Of a stretch of DNA of 64,000 bases, positions 1 to 13,480 are shown piece after piece. Numbering within the stretch: the first letter of the stretch is position 1; each line of letters starts with the position of its first letter. Source of the stretch: Sipunculus nudus (Eukaryota; Annelida; Sipuncula; Golfingiida; Sipunculidae); the NCBI GenBank assembly GCA_026874595.1, contig CM049318.1, positions 1,189,241 through 1,253,240 of the forward strand. Reading direction: 5' to 3'. Under the pieces are notes generated by a model. That model ran no database searches, was not told the DNA's origin, and worked only from the letters and a program-made list of their open reading frames with translations. The position numbers were made by a program, and so were the translations under genes.

Positions 1-610
1 TGAAGTTCATTCTAGTTAATATCCATAGATATTTTCTGCGGATTTGGATTACCTGGTGGATCCAGTAAAGGTTTTCTGCCTCAGCGGAGGAATGTGCTCA
101 GTTGAAGTTCATTCTGGTTAATATTCATAGATATGTTCTGCGGTTTTGATTACCTGGTGGATCCAGTAAAGGTGTTCTGCCTCAGCGGAGGAATGTGCTC
201 AGTTGAAGTTCATTCTAGTTAATATTCATAGATATTTTCTGCGGATTTGGTTTATCTGGTGGATCCAGTAAAGGTGTTCTGCCTCAGCGGAGGAATGTGC
301 TCAGTTGAAGTTCATTCTAGTTAATATTCATAGATATTTTCTGCGGATTTGATTACCTGGTGGATCCAGTAAAGGCGTTCTGCCTCAGCGGAGGAATGTG
401 CTAAGTTGAAGTTCATTCTAGTTAATATTCATAGATATTTTCTGCGGATTTGGTTTATCTGGTGGATCCAGTAAAGGTGTTCTGCCTCAGCGGAGGAATG
501 TGCTCAGTTGAAGTTCATTCTAGTTAATATTCATTGTTATTTTCTGCGGATTTGGATTACCTGGTGGATCCAGTAAAGGCGTTCTGCCTCAGCGGAGGAA
601 TGTGCACAGT

Positions 611-712
611 TGAAGTTCATTCTAGTTAATATTCATAGATATTTTCTGCGGATTTGGATTACCTGGTGGATCCAGTAAAGGCGTTCTGCCTCAGCGGAGG
701 AATGTGCTCAGT
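611..712 (+). repeat. Representative consensus monomer (102 bp)
   Basis: This copy matches the commonest form at every position I compared and serves as a reference unit. Composition is 26 G and 17 C of 102. It holds three short dyads: AATAT-6-ATATT at 628-643, CTGG-5-CCAG around the BamHI site at 663-675, and CCTC-AGCG-GAGG at 689-700. CTCAG occurs twice, at unit positions 80-84 and 97-101. It has three CpG sites, in CTGCGG, GGCGTT and AGCGGAGG. In the frame that begins one base before the unit, TAA at unit positions 66-68 is the only stop. I see no CENP-B-box-like sequence. Confidence 0.9.
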
Positions 713-1017
713 TGAAGTTCATTCTAGTTAATATCCATAGATATTTTCTGCGGATTTGGATTACCTGGTGGATCCAGTAAAGGTGTTCTGCCTCAGCGGA
801 GGAATGTGCTCAGTTGAAGTTCATTCTAGTTAATATTCATAGATATGTTCTGCGGATTTGATTACCTGGTGGATCCAGTAAAGGCGTTCTGCCTCAGCGG
901 AGGAATGTGCTCAGTTGAAGTTCATTCTAGTTAATATCCATAGATATTTTCTGCGGATTTGGTTTATCTGGTGGATCCAGTAAAGGCGTTCTGCCTCAGC
1001 GGAGGAATGTGCTCAGT

Positions 1018-1105
1018 TGAAGTTCATTCTAGTTAATATTCATAGATATTTTCTGCGGATTTGATTACCTGGTGGTTCCAGTAAAGGCGGAGGAATGTGC
1101 TCAGT
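1018..1105 (+). repeat. 88-bp deletion monomer, GGTTCC lineage
   Basis: This unit lacks 13 bases between two GCG trinucleotides (the TTCTGCCTCAGCG segment), giving GTAAAGGCGGAGG. It also has the one-base TTTGATTACC deletion and GGTTCC in place of the BamHI site. The 3-bp direct repeat at the deletion ends suggests slippage or microhomology deletion. The same unit recurs at 6,898, 12,165 and 26,697. Confidence 0.92.
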
Positions 1106-4100
1106 TGAAGTTCATTCTAGTTAATATTCATAGATATTTTCTGTGGATTTGGATTACCTGGTGGATCCAGTAAAGGCGTTCTGCCTCAGCGGAGGAATGT
1201 GCTCAGTTGAAGTTCATTCTAGTTAATATTCATAGATATTTTCTGCGGATTTGGATTACCTGGTGGATCCAGTAAAAGCGTTCTGCCTCAGCGGAGGAAT
1301 GTGCTCAGTTGAAGTTCATTCTAGTTAATATTCATAGATATTTTCTGCGGATTTGGTTTATCTGGTGGATCCAGTAAAGGTGTTCTGCCTCAGCGGAGGA
1401 ATGTGCTAAGTTGAAGTTCATTCTAGTTAATATTCATAGATATTTTCTGCGGATTTGGATTACCTGGTGGATCCAGTAAAGGCGTTCTGCCTCAGCGGAG
1501 GAATGTGCTCAGTTGAAGTTCATTCTAGTTAATATTCATAGATATTTTCTGCGGATTTGGATTACCTGGTGGATCCAGTAAAGGCGTTCTGCCTTAGCGG
1601 GGGAATGTGCTCAGTTGAAGTTCATTCTAGTTAATATTCATAGATATTTTCTGCGGATTTGGATTACCTGGTGGATCCAGTAAAGGCGTTCTGCCTCAGC
1701 GGAGGAATGTGCTCAGTTGAAGTTCATTCAAGTTAATATTCATAGATATTTTCTGCGGATTTGATTACCTGGTGGATCCAGTAAAGGCGTTCTGTCTCAG
1801 CGGAGGAATGTGCTCAGTTGAAGTTCATTCTAGTTAATATCCATAGATATTTTCTGCGGATTTGGTTTATCTGGTGGATCCAGTAAAGGCGTTCTGCCTC
1901 AGCGGAGGAATGTGCTCAGTTGAAGTTCATTCTAGTTAATATTCATAGATATTTTCTGCGGATTTGGATTACCTGGTGTATCCAGTAAAGGCGTTCTGCC
2001 TGAGCGGAGGAATGTGCTCAGTTGAAGTTCATTCAAGTTAATATTCATAGATATTTTCTGCGGCTTTGGATTACCTGGTGGATCCAGTAAAGGTGTTCTG
2101 CCTCAGCGGAGGAATGTGCTCAGTTGAAGTTCATTCTTGTTAATATTCATAGATATTTTCTGCGGATTTGGATTACCTGGTGGATCCAGTAAAGGTGTTC
2201 TGCCTCAGCGGAGGAATGTGCTCAGTTGAAGTTCATTCTAGTTAATATTCATAGATATTTTCTGCGGATTTGGTTTATCTGGTGGATCCAGTAAAGGTGT
2301 TCTGCCTCAGCGGAGGAATGTGCTCAGTTGAAGTTCATTCTAGTTAATATTCATAGATATTTTCTGCGGATTTGGATTACCTGGTGGATCCAGTAAAGGC
2401 GTTCTGCCTCAGCGGAGGAATGTGCTCAGTTGAAGTTCATTCTAGTTAATATTCATAGATATTTTCTGCGGATTTGGATTACCTGGTGGATCCAGTAAAG
2501 GCGTTCTGCCTTAGCGGAGGAATGTGCTCAGTTGAAGTTCATTCTAGTTAATATTCATAGATATTTTCTGCGGATTTGGATTACCTGGTGGATCCAGTAA
2601 AGGCGTTCTGCCTCAGCGGAGGAATGTGCTCAGTTGAAGTTCATTCTAGTTAATATTCATAAATATTTTCTGCGGATTTGGATTACCTGGTGGATCCAGT
2701 AAAGGCGTTCTGCCTCAGCGGAGGAATGTGCTCAGTTGAAGTTCATTCTAGTTAATATTCATAGATATTTTCTGCGGATTTGGATTACCTGGTGGATCCA
2801 GTAAAGGTGTTCTGTCTCAGCGGAGGAATGTGCTCAGTTGAAGTTCATTCTAGTTAATATTCATAGATATTTTCTGCGGATTTGATTACCTGGTGGATCC
2901 AGTAAAGGCGTTCTGCCTCAGCGGAGGAATGTGCTCAGTTGAAGTTCATTCTAGTTAATATTCATAGATATTTTCTGCGGATTTGGATTACCTGGTGGAT
3001 CCAGTAAAGGCGTTCTGCCTCAGCGGAGGAATGTGCTCAGTTGAAGTTCATTCTAGTTAATATTCATAGATATTTTCTGCGGATTTGGATTACCTGGTGG
3101 ATCCAGTAAAGGTGTTCTGCCTAAGCGGAGGAATGTACTCAGTTGAAGTTCATTCTAGTTAATATTCATAGATATTTTCTGCGGATTTGGATTACCTGGT
3201 GGATCCAGTAAAGGTGTTCTGCCTCAGCGGAGGAATGTGCTCAGTTGAAGTTCATTCTAGTTAATATTCATAGATATTTTCTGCGGATTTGGTTTATCTG
3301 GTGGATCCAGTAAAGGTGTTCTGCCTCAGCGGAGGAATGTGCTCAGTTGAAGTTCATTCTAGTTAATATTCATAGATATTTTCTGCGGATTTGGATTACC
3401 TGGTGGATCCAGTAAAGGCGTTCTGCCTCAGCGGAGGAATGCGCTCAGTTGAAGTTCATTCTAGTTAATATTCATAGATATTTTCTGCGGATTTGGATTA
3501 CCTGGTGGATCCAGTAAAGGCGTTCTGCCTCAGCGGAGGAATGTGCTCAGTTGAAGTTCATTCTAGTTAATATTCATTGATATTTTCTGCGGATTTGATT
3601 ACCTGGTGGATCCAGTAAAGGTGTTCTGCCTCAGCGGAGGAATGTGCTCAGTTGAAGTTCATTCTAGTTAATATTCATAGATATTTTCTGCGGATTTGGA
3701 TTACCTGGTGGATCCAGTAAAGGCGTTCTGCCTCAGCGGAGGAATGTGCTCAGTTGAAGTTCATTCTAGTTAATATTCATAGATATTTTCTGCGGATTTG
3801 GATTACCTGGTGGATCCAGTAAAGGTGTTCTGCCTCAGCGGAGGAATGTGCTCAGTTGAAGTTCATTCTAGTTAATATTCATAGATATTTTCTGCGGATT
3901 TGGATTACCTGGTGGATCCAGTAAAGGTGTTCTGCCTCAGCGGAGGAATGTGCTCAGTTGAAGTTCATTCTAGTTTATATCCATAGATATTTTCTGCGGA
4001 TTTGGTTTATCTGGTGGATCCAGTAAAGGTGTTCTGCCTCAGCGGAGGAATGTGCTCAGTTGAAGTTCATTCTAGTTAATATTCATAGATATTTTCTGCG

Positions 4101-5486
4101 GATTTGGATTACCTGGTGGATCCAGTAAAGGCGTTCTGCCTCAGCGGAGGAATGTGCTCAGTTGAAGTTCATTCTAGTTAATATTCATAGATATTTTCTG
4201 CGGATTTGGATTACCTGGTGGATCCAGTAAAGGCGTTCTGCCTCAGCGGAGGAATGTGCTTAGTTGAAGTTCATTCTAGTTAATATTCACAGATATTTTC
4301 TGCGGATTTGGATTACCTGGTCGATCCAGTAAAGGTGTTCTGCCTCAGCGGAGGAATGTGCTCAGTTGAAGTTCATTCTAGTTAATATTCATAGATATTT
4401 TCTGCGGATTTGGATTACCTGGTGGATCCAGTAAAGGCGTTCTGCCTCAGCGGAGGAATGTGCTCAGTTGAAGTTCATTCTAGTTAATATCCATAGATAT
4501 TTTCTGCGGATTTGAATTACCTGGTGGATCCAGTAAAGGCGTTCTGCCTCAGCGGAGGAATGTGCTCAGTTGAAGTTCATTCTAGTTAATATTCATAGAT
4601 ATTTTCTGCGGATTTGATTACCTGGTGGATCCAGTAAAGGCGTTCTGCCTGAGCGGAGGAATGTGCTCAGTTGAAGTTCATTCTAGTTAATATCCATAGA
4701 TATTTTCTGCGGATTTGGATTACCTGGTGGATCCAGTAAAGGTGTTCTGCCTCAGCGGAGGAATGTGCTCAGTTGAAGTTCATTCTAGTTAATATTCATA
4801 GATATTTTCTGCGGATTTGGATTACCTGGTGGATCCAGTAAAGGTGTTCTGCCTCAGCGGAGGAATGTGCTCAGTTGAAGTTCATTCTAGTTAATATTCA
4901 TAGATATTTTCTGCGGATTTGGTTTATCTGGTGGATCCAGTAAAGGTGTTCTGCCTCAGCGGAGGAATGTGCTCAGTTGAAGTTCATTCTAGTTAATATT
5001 CATAGATATTTGCTGCGGATTTGGATTACCTGGTGGATCCAGTAAAGGCGTTCTGCCTCAGCGGAGGAATGTGCTCAGTTGAAGTTCATTCTAGTTAATA
5101 TTCATAGATATTTTCTGCGGATTTGGATTACCTGGTGGATCCAGTAAAGGCGTTCTGCCTCAGCGGAGGAATGTGCTCAGTTGAAGTTCATTCTAGTTAA
5201 TATCCATAGATATTTTCTGCGGATTTGGATTACCTGGTGGATCCAGTAAAGGTTTTCTGCCTCAGCGGAGGAATGTGCTCAGTTGAAGTTCATTCTGGTT
5301 AATATTCATAGATATGTTCTGCGGTTTTGATTACCTGGTGGATCCAGTAAAGGTGTTCTGCCTCAGCGGAGGAATGTGCTCAGTTGAAGTTCATTCTAGT
5401 TAATATCCATAGATATTTTCTGCGGATTTGGTTTATCTGGTGGATCCAGTAAAGGCGTTCTGCCTCAGAAGAAGAATGTGCTCAGA

Positions 5487-5574
5487 TGAAGTTCATTCTA
5501 GTTAATATTCATAGATATTTTCTGCGGATTTGATTACCTGGTGGATCCAGTAAAGGCGGAGGAATGTGCTCAGT
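5487..5574 (+). repeat. 88-bp deletion monomer, GGATCC lineage
   Basis: It has the same 13-base deletion as the unit at 1,018, but the BamHI site is intact. The preceding unit ends CTCAGAAGAAGAATG and is followed by CTCAGATGAAG, both private to this lineage. It recurs at 10,754 and 25,286. Sharing an identical deletion on two backgrounds suggests gene conversion or an old duplication of one event. Confidence 0.92.
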
Positions 5575-6897
5575 TGAAGTTCATTCTAGTTAATATTCAT
5601 AGATATTTTCTGCGGATTTGGATTACCTGGTGGATCCAGTAAAGGCATTCTGCCTCAGCGGAGGAATGTGCTCAGTTGAAGTTCATTCTAGTTAATATTC
5701 ATAGATATTTTCTGCGGATTTGGATTACCTGGTGGATCCAGTAAAAGGGTTCTGCCTCAGCGGAGGAATGTGCTCAGTTGAAGTTCATTCTAGTTAATAT
5801 TCATAGATATTTTCTGCGGATTTGGTTTATCTGGTGGATCCAGTAAAGGTGTTCTGCCTCAGCGGAGGAATGTGCTCAGTTGAAGTTCATTCTAGTTAAT
5901 ATTCATAGATATTTTCTGCGGATTTGATTACCTGGTGGATCCAGTAAAGGCGTTCTGCCTTAGCGGAGGAATGTACTCAGTTGAAGTTCATTCTAGTTAA
6001 TATTCATAGATATTTTCTGCGGATTTGGATTACCTGGTGGATCCAGTAAAGGTGTTCTGCCTCAGCGGAGGAATGTGCTCAGTTGAAGTTCATTCTAGTT
6101 AATATTCATAGATATTTTCTGCGGATTTGGTTTATCTGGTGGATCCAGTAAAGGTGTTCTGCCTCAGCGGAGGAATGTGCTCAGTTGAAATTCATTCTAG
6201 TTAATATTCATAGATATTTTCTGCGGATTTGATTACCTGGTGGATCCAGTAAAGGCGTTCTGCCTCAGCGGAGGAATGTGCTAAGTTGAAGTTCATTCTA
6301 GTTAATATTCATAGATATTTTCTGCGGATTTGGTTTATCTGGTGGATCCAGTAAAGGTGTTCTGCCTCAGCGGAGGAATGTGCTCAGTTGAAGTTCATTC
6401 TAGTTAATATTCATTGTTATTTTCTGCGGATTTGGATTACCTGGTGGATCCAGTAAAGGCGTTCTGCCTCAGCGGAGGAATGTGCACAGTTGAAGTTCAT
6501 TCTAGTTAATATTCATAGATATTTTCTGCGGATTTGGATTACCTGGTGGATCCAGTAAAGGCGTTCTGCCTCAGCGGAGGAATGTGCTCAGTTGAAGTTC
6601 ATTCTAGTTAATATCCATAGATATTTTCTGCGGATTTGGATTACCTGGTGGATCCAGTAAAGGTGTTCTGCCTCAGCGGAGGAATGTGCTCAGTTGAAGT
6701 TCATTCTAGTTAATATTCATAGATATGTTCTGCGGATTTGATTACCTGGTGGATCCAGTAAAGGCGTTCTGCCTCAGCGGAGGAATGTGCTCAGTTGAAG
6801 TTCATTCTAGTTAATATCCATAGATATTTTCTACGGATTTGGTTTATCTGGTGGATCCAGTAAAGGCGTTCTGCCTCAGCGGAGGAATGTGCTCAGT

Positions 6898-6985
6898 TGA
6901 AGTTCATTCTATTTAATATTCATAGATATTTTCTGCGGATTTGATTACCTGGTGGTTCCAGTAAAGGCGGAGGAATGTGCTCAGT
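6898..6985 (+). repeat. 88-bp deletion monomer, GGTTCC lineage
   Basis: Counterpart of 1,018-1,105 in the second HOR-A copy, with the CATTCTATTTAAT change that the first copy lacks and the two later copies share. Confidence 0.92.
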
Positions 6986-9900
6986 TGAAGTTCATTCTAG
7001 TTAATATTCATAGATATTTTCTGCGGATTTGGATTACCTGGTGGATCCAGTAAAGGCGTTCTGCCTCAGCGGAGGAATGTGCTCAGTTGAAGTTCATTCT
7101 AGTTAATATTCATAGATATTTTCTGCGGATTTGGATTACCTGGTGGATCCAGTAAAAGCGTTCTGCCTCAGCGGAGGAATGTGCTCAGTTGAAGTTCATT
7201 CTAGTTAATATTCATAGATATTTTCTGCGGATTTGGTTTATCTGGTGGATCCAGTAAAGGTGTTCTGCCTCAGCGGAGGAATGTGCTCAGTTGAAGTTCA
7301 TTCTAGTTAATATTCATAGATATTTTCTGCGGATTTGGATTACCTGGTGGATCCAGTAAAGGCGTTCTGCCTCAGCGGAGGAATGTGCTCAGTTGAAGTT
7401 CATTCTAGTTAATATTCATAGATATTTTCTGCGGATTTGGATTACCTGGTGGATCCAGTAAAGGCGTTCTGCCTTAGCGGGGGAATGTGCTCAGTTGAAG
7501 TTCATTCTAGTTAATATTCATAGATATTTTCTGCGGATTTGGATTACCTGGTGGATCCAGTAAAGGCGTTCTGCCTCAGCGGAGGAATGTGCTCAGTTGA
7601 AGTTCATTCAAGTTAATATTCATAGATATTTTCTGCGGATTTGATTACCTGGTGGATCCAGTAAAGGCGTTCTGTCTCAGCGGAGGAATGTGCTCAGTTG
7701 AAGTTCATTCTAGTTAATATCCATAGATATTTTCTGCGGATTTGGTTTATCTGGTGGATCCAGTAAAGGCGTTCTGCCTCAGCGGAGGAATGTGCTCATT
7801 GAAGTTCATTCTGGTTAATATTCATAGATATTTTCTGCGGATTTGATTACCTGGTGGATCCAGTAAAGGCGTTCTGCCTCAGCGGAGGAATGTGCTCAGT
7901 TGAAGTTCATTCTAGTTAATATTCATAGATATTTTCTGCGGATTTGGATTACCTGGTGTATCCAGTAAAGGCGTTCTGCCTGAGCGGAGGAATGTGCTCA
8001 GTTGAAGTTCATTCAAGTTAATATTCATAGATATTTTCTGCGGCTTTGGATTACCTGGTGGATCCAGTAAAGGTGTTCTGCCTCAGCGGAGGAATGTGCT
8101 CAGTTGAAGTTCATTCTTGTTTATATTCATAGATATTTTCTGCGGATTTGGATTACCTGGTGGATCCAGTAAAGGTGTTCTGCCTCAGCGGAGGAATGTG
8201 CTCAGTTGAAGTTCATTCTATAAAATTTTCATAGATATTTTCTGCGGATTTGGTTTATCTGGTGGATCCAGTAAAGGTGTTCTGCCTCAGCGGAGGAATG
8301 TGCTCAGTTGAAGTTCATTCTAGTTAATATTCATAGATATTTTCTGCGGATTTGGATTACCTGGTGGATCCAGTAAAGGCGTTCTGCCTCAGCGGAGGAA
8401 TGTGCTCAGTTGAAGTTCATTCTAGTTAATATTCATAGATATTTTCTGCGGATTTGGATTACCTGGTGGATCCAGTAAAGGTGTTCTGCCTCAGCGGAGG
8501 AATGTGCTCAGTTGAAGTTCATTCTAGTTAATATTCATAGATATTTTCTGCGGATTTGGTTTATCTGGTGGATCCAGTAAAGGTGTTCTGCCTCAGCGGA
8601 GGAATGTGCTCAGTTGAAGTTCATTCTAGTTAATATTCATAGATATTTTCTGCGGATTTGGATTACCTGGTGGATCCAGTAAAGGCGTTCTGCCTCAGCG
8701 GAGGAATGCGCTCAGTTGAAGTTCATTCTAGTTAATATTCATAGATATTTTCTGCGGATTTGGATTACCTGGTGGATCCAGTAAAGGCGTTCTGCCTCAG
8801 CGGAGGAATGTGCTCAGTTGAAGTTCATTCTAGTTAATATTCATTGATATTTTCTGCGGATTTGATTACCTGGTGGATCCAGTAAAGGTGTTCTGCCTCA
8901 GCGGAGGAATGTGCTCAGTTGAAGTTCATTCTAGTTAATATTCATAGATATTTTCTGCGGATTTGGATTACCTGGTGGATCCAGTAAAGGCGTTCTGCCT
9001 CAGCGGAGGAATGTGCTCAGTTGAAGTTCATTCTAGTTAATATTCATAGATATTTTCTGCGGATTTGGATTACCTGGTGGATCCAGTAAAGGTGTTCTGC
9101 CTCAGCGGAGGAATGTGCTCAGTTGAAGTTCATTCTAGTTAATATTCATAGATATTTTCTGCGGATTTGGATTACCTGGTGGATCCAGTAAAGGTGTTCT
9201 GCCTCAGCGGAGGAATGTGCTCAGTTGAAGTTCATTCTAGTTTATATCCATAGATATTTTCTGCGGATTTGGTTTATCTGGTGGATCCAGTAAAGGTGTT
9301 CTGCCTCAGCGGAGGAATGTGCTCAGTTGAAGTTCATTCTAGTTAATATTCATAGATATTTTCTGCGGATTTGGATTACCTGGTGGATCCAGTAAAGGCG
9401 TTCTGCCTCAGCGGAGGAATGTGCTCAGTTGAAGTTCATTCTAGTTAATATTCATAGATATTTTCTGCGGATTTGGATTACCTGGTGGATCCAGTAAAGG
9501 CGTTCTGCCTCAGCGGAGGAATGTGCTTAGTTGAAGTTCATTCTAGTTAATATTCACAGATATTTTCTGCGGATTTGGATTACCTGGTCGATCCAGTAAA
9601 GGTGTTCTGCCTCAGCGGAGGAATGTGCTCAGTTGAAGTTCATTCTAGTTAATATTCATAGATATTTTCTGCGGATTTGGATTACCTGGTGGATCCAGTA
9701 AAGGCGTTCTGCCTCAGCGGAGGAATGTGCTCAGTTGAAGTTCATTCTAGTTAATATCCATAGATATTTTCTGCGGATTTGAATTACCTGGTGGATCCAG
9801 TAAAGGCGTTCTGCCTCAGCGGAGGAATGTGCTCAGTTGAAGTTCATTCTAGTTAATATTCATAGATATTTTCTGCGGATTTGATTACCTGGTGGATCCA

Positions 9901-10753
9901 GTAAAGGCGTTCTGCCCCAGCGGAGGAATGTGCTCAGTTGAAGTTCATTCTAGTTAATATCCATAGATATTTTCTGCGGATTTGGATTACCTGGTGGATC
10001 CAGTAAAGGTGTTCTGCCTCAGCGGAGGAATGTGCTCAGTTGAAGTTCATTCTAGTTAATATTCATAGATATTTTCTGCGGATTTGGATTACCTGGTGGA
10101 TCCAGTAAAGGTGTTCTGCCTCAGCGGAGGAATGTGCTCAGTTGAAGTTCATTCTAGTTAATATTCATAGATATTTTCTGCGGATTTGGTTTATCTGGTG
10201 GATCCAGTAAAGGTGTTCTGCCTCAGCGGAGGAATGTGCTCAGTTGAAGTTCATTCTAGTTAATATTCATAGATATTTGCTGCGGATTTGGATTACCTGG
10301 TGGATCCAGTAAAGGCGTTCTGCCTCAGCGGAGGAATGTGCTCAGTTGAAGTTCATTCTAGTTAATATTCATAGATATTTTCTGCGGATTTGGATTACCT
10401 GGTGGATCCAGTAAAGGCGTTCTGCCTCAGCGGAGGAATGTGCTCAGTTGAAGTTCATTCTAGTTAATATCCATAGATATTTTCTGCGGATTTGGATTAC
10501 CTGGTGGATCCAGTAAAGGTTTTCTGCCTCAGCGGAGGAATGTGCTCAGTTGAAGTTCATTCTGGTTAATATTCATAGATATGTTCTGCGGTTTTGATTA
10601 CCTGGTGGATCCAGTAAAGGTGTTCTGCCTCAGCGGAGGAATGTGCTCAGTTGAAGTTCATTCTAGTTAATATCCATAGATATTTTCTGCGGATTTGGTT
10701 TATCTGGTGGATCCAGTAAAGGCGTTCTGCCTCAGAAGAAGAATGTGCTCAGA

Positions 10754-10841
10754 TGAAGTTCATTCTAGTTAATATTCATAGATATTTTCTGCGGATTTGA
10801 TTACCTGGTGGATCCAGTAAAGGCGGAGGAATGTGCTCAGT
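10754..10841 (+). repeat. 88-bp deletion monomer, GGATCC lineage
   Basis: Counterpart of 5,487-5,574, exactly 5,267 bases later, with the same preceding CAGAAGAAGAATG variant. Confidence 0.92.
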
Positions 10842-12164
10842 TGAAGTTCATTCTAGTTAATATTCATAGATATTTTCTGCGGATTTGGATTACCTGGTGG
10901 ATCCAGTAAAGGCATTCTGCCTCAGCGGAGGAATGTGCTCAGTTGAAGTTCATTCTAGTTAATATTCATAGATATTTTCTGCGGATTTGGATTACCTGGT
11001 GGATCCAGTAAAAGGGTTCTGCCTCAGCGGAGGAATGTGCTCAGTTGAAGTTCATTCTAGTTAATATTCATAGATATTTTCTGCGGATTTGGTTTATCTG
11101 GTGGATCCAGTAAAGGTGTTCTGCCTCAGCGGAGGAATGTGCTCAGTTGAAGTTCATTCTAGTTAATATTCATAGATATTTTCTGCGGATTTGATTACCT
11201 GGTGGATCCAGTAAAGGCGTTCTGCCTTAGCGGAGGAATGTACTCAGTTGAAGTTCATTCTAGTTAATATTCATAGATATTTTCTGCGGATTTGGATTAC
11301 CTGGTGGATCCAGTAAAGGTGTTCTGCCTCAGCGGAGGAATGTGCTCAGTTGAAGTTCATTCTAGTTAATATTCATAGATATTTTCTGCGGATTTGGTTT
11401 ATCTGGTGGATCCAGTAAAGGTGTTCTGCCTCAGCGGAGGAATGTGCTCAGTTGAAATTCATTCTAGTTAATATTCATAGATATTTTCTGCGGATTTGAT
11501 TACCTGGTGGATCCAGTAAAGGCGTTCTGCCTCAGCGGAGGAATGTGCTAAGTTGAAGTTCATTCTAGTTAATATTCATAGATATTTTCTGCGGATTTGG
11601 TTTATCTGGTGGATCCAGTAAAGGTGTTCTGCCTCAGCGGAGGAATGTGCTCAGTTGAAGTTCATTCTAGTTAATATTCATTGTTATTTTCTGCGGATTT
11701 GGATTACCTGGTGGATCCAGTAAAGGCGTTCTGCCTCAGCGGAGGAATGTGCACAGTTGAAGTTCATTCTAGTTAATATTCATAGATATTTTCTGCGGAT
11801 TTGGATTACCTGGTGGATCCAGTAAAGGCGTTCTGCCTCAGCGGAGGAATGTGCTCAGTTGAAGTTCATTCTAGTTAATATCCATAGATATTTTCTGCGA
11901 ATTTGGATTACCTGGTGGATCCAGTAAAGGTGTTCTGCCTCAGCGGAGGAATGTGCTCAGTTGAAGTTCATTCTAGTTAATATTCATAGATATGTTCTGC
12001 GGATTTGATTACCTGGTGGATCCAGTAAAGGCGTTCTGCCTCAGCGGAGGAATGTGCTCAGTTGAAGTTCATTCTAGTTAATATCCATAGATATTTTCTA
12101 CGGATTTGGTTTATCTGGTGGATCCAGTAAAGGCGTTCTGCCTCAGCGGAGGAATGTGCTCAGT

Positions 12165-12252
12165 TGAAGTTCATTCTATTTAATATTCATAGATATTTTC
12201 TGCGGATTTGATTACCTGGTGGTTCCAGTAAAGGCGGAGGAATGTGCTCAGT
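12165..12252 (+). repeat. 88-bp deletion monomer, GGTTCC lineage
   Basis: Counterpart of 6,898-6,985, exactly 5,267 bases later, with the same CATTCTATTTAAT change. Confidence 0.92.
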
Positions 12253-13480
12253 TGAAGTTCATTCTAGTTAATATTCATAGATATTTTCTGCGGATTTGGA
12301 TTACCTGGTGGATCCAGTAAAGGCGTTCTGCCTCAGCGGAGGAATGTGCTCAGTTGAAGTTCATTCTAGTTAATATTCATAGATATTTTCTGCGGATTTG
12401 GATTACCTGGTGGATCCAGTAAAAGCGTTCTGCCTCAGCGGAGGAATGTGCTCAGTTGAAGTTCATTCTAGTTAATATTCATAGATATTTTCTGCGGATT
12501 TGGTTTATCTGGTGGATCCAGTAAAGGTGTTCTGCCTCAGCGGAGGAATGTGCTCAGTTGAAGTTCATTCTAGTTAATATTCATAGATATTTTCTGCGGA
12601 TTTGGATTACCTGGTGGATCCAGTAAAGGCGTTCTGCCTCAGCGGAGGAATGTGCTCAGTTGAAGTTCATTCTAGTTAATATTCATAGATATTTTCTGCG
12701 GATTTGGATTACCTGGTGGATCCAGTAAAGGCGTTCTGCCTTAGCGGGGGAATGTGCTCAGTTGAAGTTCATTCTAGTTAATATTCATAGATATTTTCTG
12801 CGGATTTGGATTACCTGGTGGATCCAGTAAAGGCGTTCTGCCTCAGCGGAGGAATGTGCTCAGTTGAAGTTCATTCAAGTTAATATTCATAGATATTTTC
12901 TGCGGATTTGATTACCTGGTGGATCCAGTAAAGGCGTTCTGTCTCAGCGGAGGAATGTGCTCAGTTGAAGTTCATTCTAGTTAATATCCATAGATATTTT
13001 CTGCGGATTTGGTTTATCTGGTGGATCCAGTAAAGGCGTTCTGCCTCAGCGGAGGAATGTGCTCATTGAAGTTCATTCTGGTTAATATTCATAGATATTT
13101 TCTGCGGATTTGATTACCTGGTGGATCCAGTAAAGGCGTTCTGCCTCAGCGGAGGAATGTGCTCAGTTGAAGTTCATTCTAGTTAATATTCATAGATATT
13201 TTCTGCGGATTTGGATTACCTGGTGTATCCAGTAAAGGCGTTCTGCCTGAGCGGAGGAATGTGCTCAGTTGAAGTTCATTCAAGTTAATATTCATAGATA
13301 TTTTCTGCGGCTTTGGATTACCTGGTGGATCCAGTAAAGGTGTTCTGCCTCAGCGGAGGAATGTGCTCAGTTGAAGTTCATTCTTGTTTATATTCATAGA
13401 TATTTTCTGCGGATTTGGATTACCTGGTGGATCCAGTAAAGGTGTTCTGCCTCAGCGGAGGAATGTGCTCAGTTGAAGTT

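Larger units (their letters stand above)
1..5181 (+). repeat. HOR-A, left (rearranged) copy
   Basis: This copy shares its marker order with the next HOR-A copy, but the offset changes along its length. The GGTTTTCTGCC marker at about 70 pairs with 5,251 (offset 5,181). TCATTGTTAT at 531 pairs with 6,411 (5,880). TCATTCTTGT at 2,131 pairs with 8,111 (5,980). GCGCTCAG at 3,441 pairs with 8,708 (5,267). So relative to copy two, this copy lacks seven monomers after about 200 and one 100-bp monomer near 1.9 kb, and has seven more between about 2.2 and 3.2 kb. These jumps are whole-monomer gains or losses, as expected from unequal exchange. The phase of the HOR boundaries is arbitrary. Confidence 0.8.
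5182..10448 (+). repeat. HOR-A, complete 5,267-bp copy
   Basis: This is the reference copy of the 5,267-bp higher-order repeat, about 52 monomers. Its markers recur 5,267 bases later: GGTTTTCTGCC (5,251 to 10,518), TCATTGTTAT (6,411 to 11,678) and CATTCTATAA (8,214 to 13,481). They also recur 5,267 bases after the left copy (GCGCTCAG 3,441 to 8,708; GCTTAG 4,258 to 9,525). It contains two 88-bp deletion monomers and one 100-bp monomer (GCTCATTGAAG near 7.8 kb). Identity between paired copies is near perfect by eye. Confidence 0.85.
10449..13480 (+). repeat. HOR-A, third (partial) copy
   Basis: This follows the previous copy at a constant 5,267-bp offset through GGTTTTCTGCC, both 88-bp monomers, TCATTGTTAT, CTACGG and CATTCTTGTTTA. 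After the CATTCTATAA marker at 13,481 it departs from HOR-A and enters HOR-B. Private differences from its later duplicate include CTGCGAATTT near 11.89 kb, where the duplicate at about 26.43 kb has CTGCGGATTT. Confidence 0.85.
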
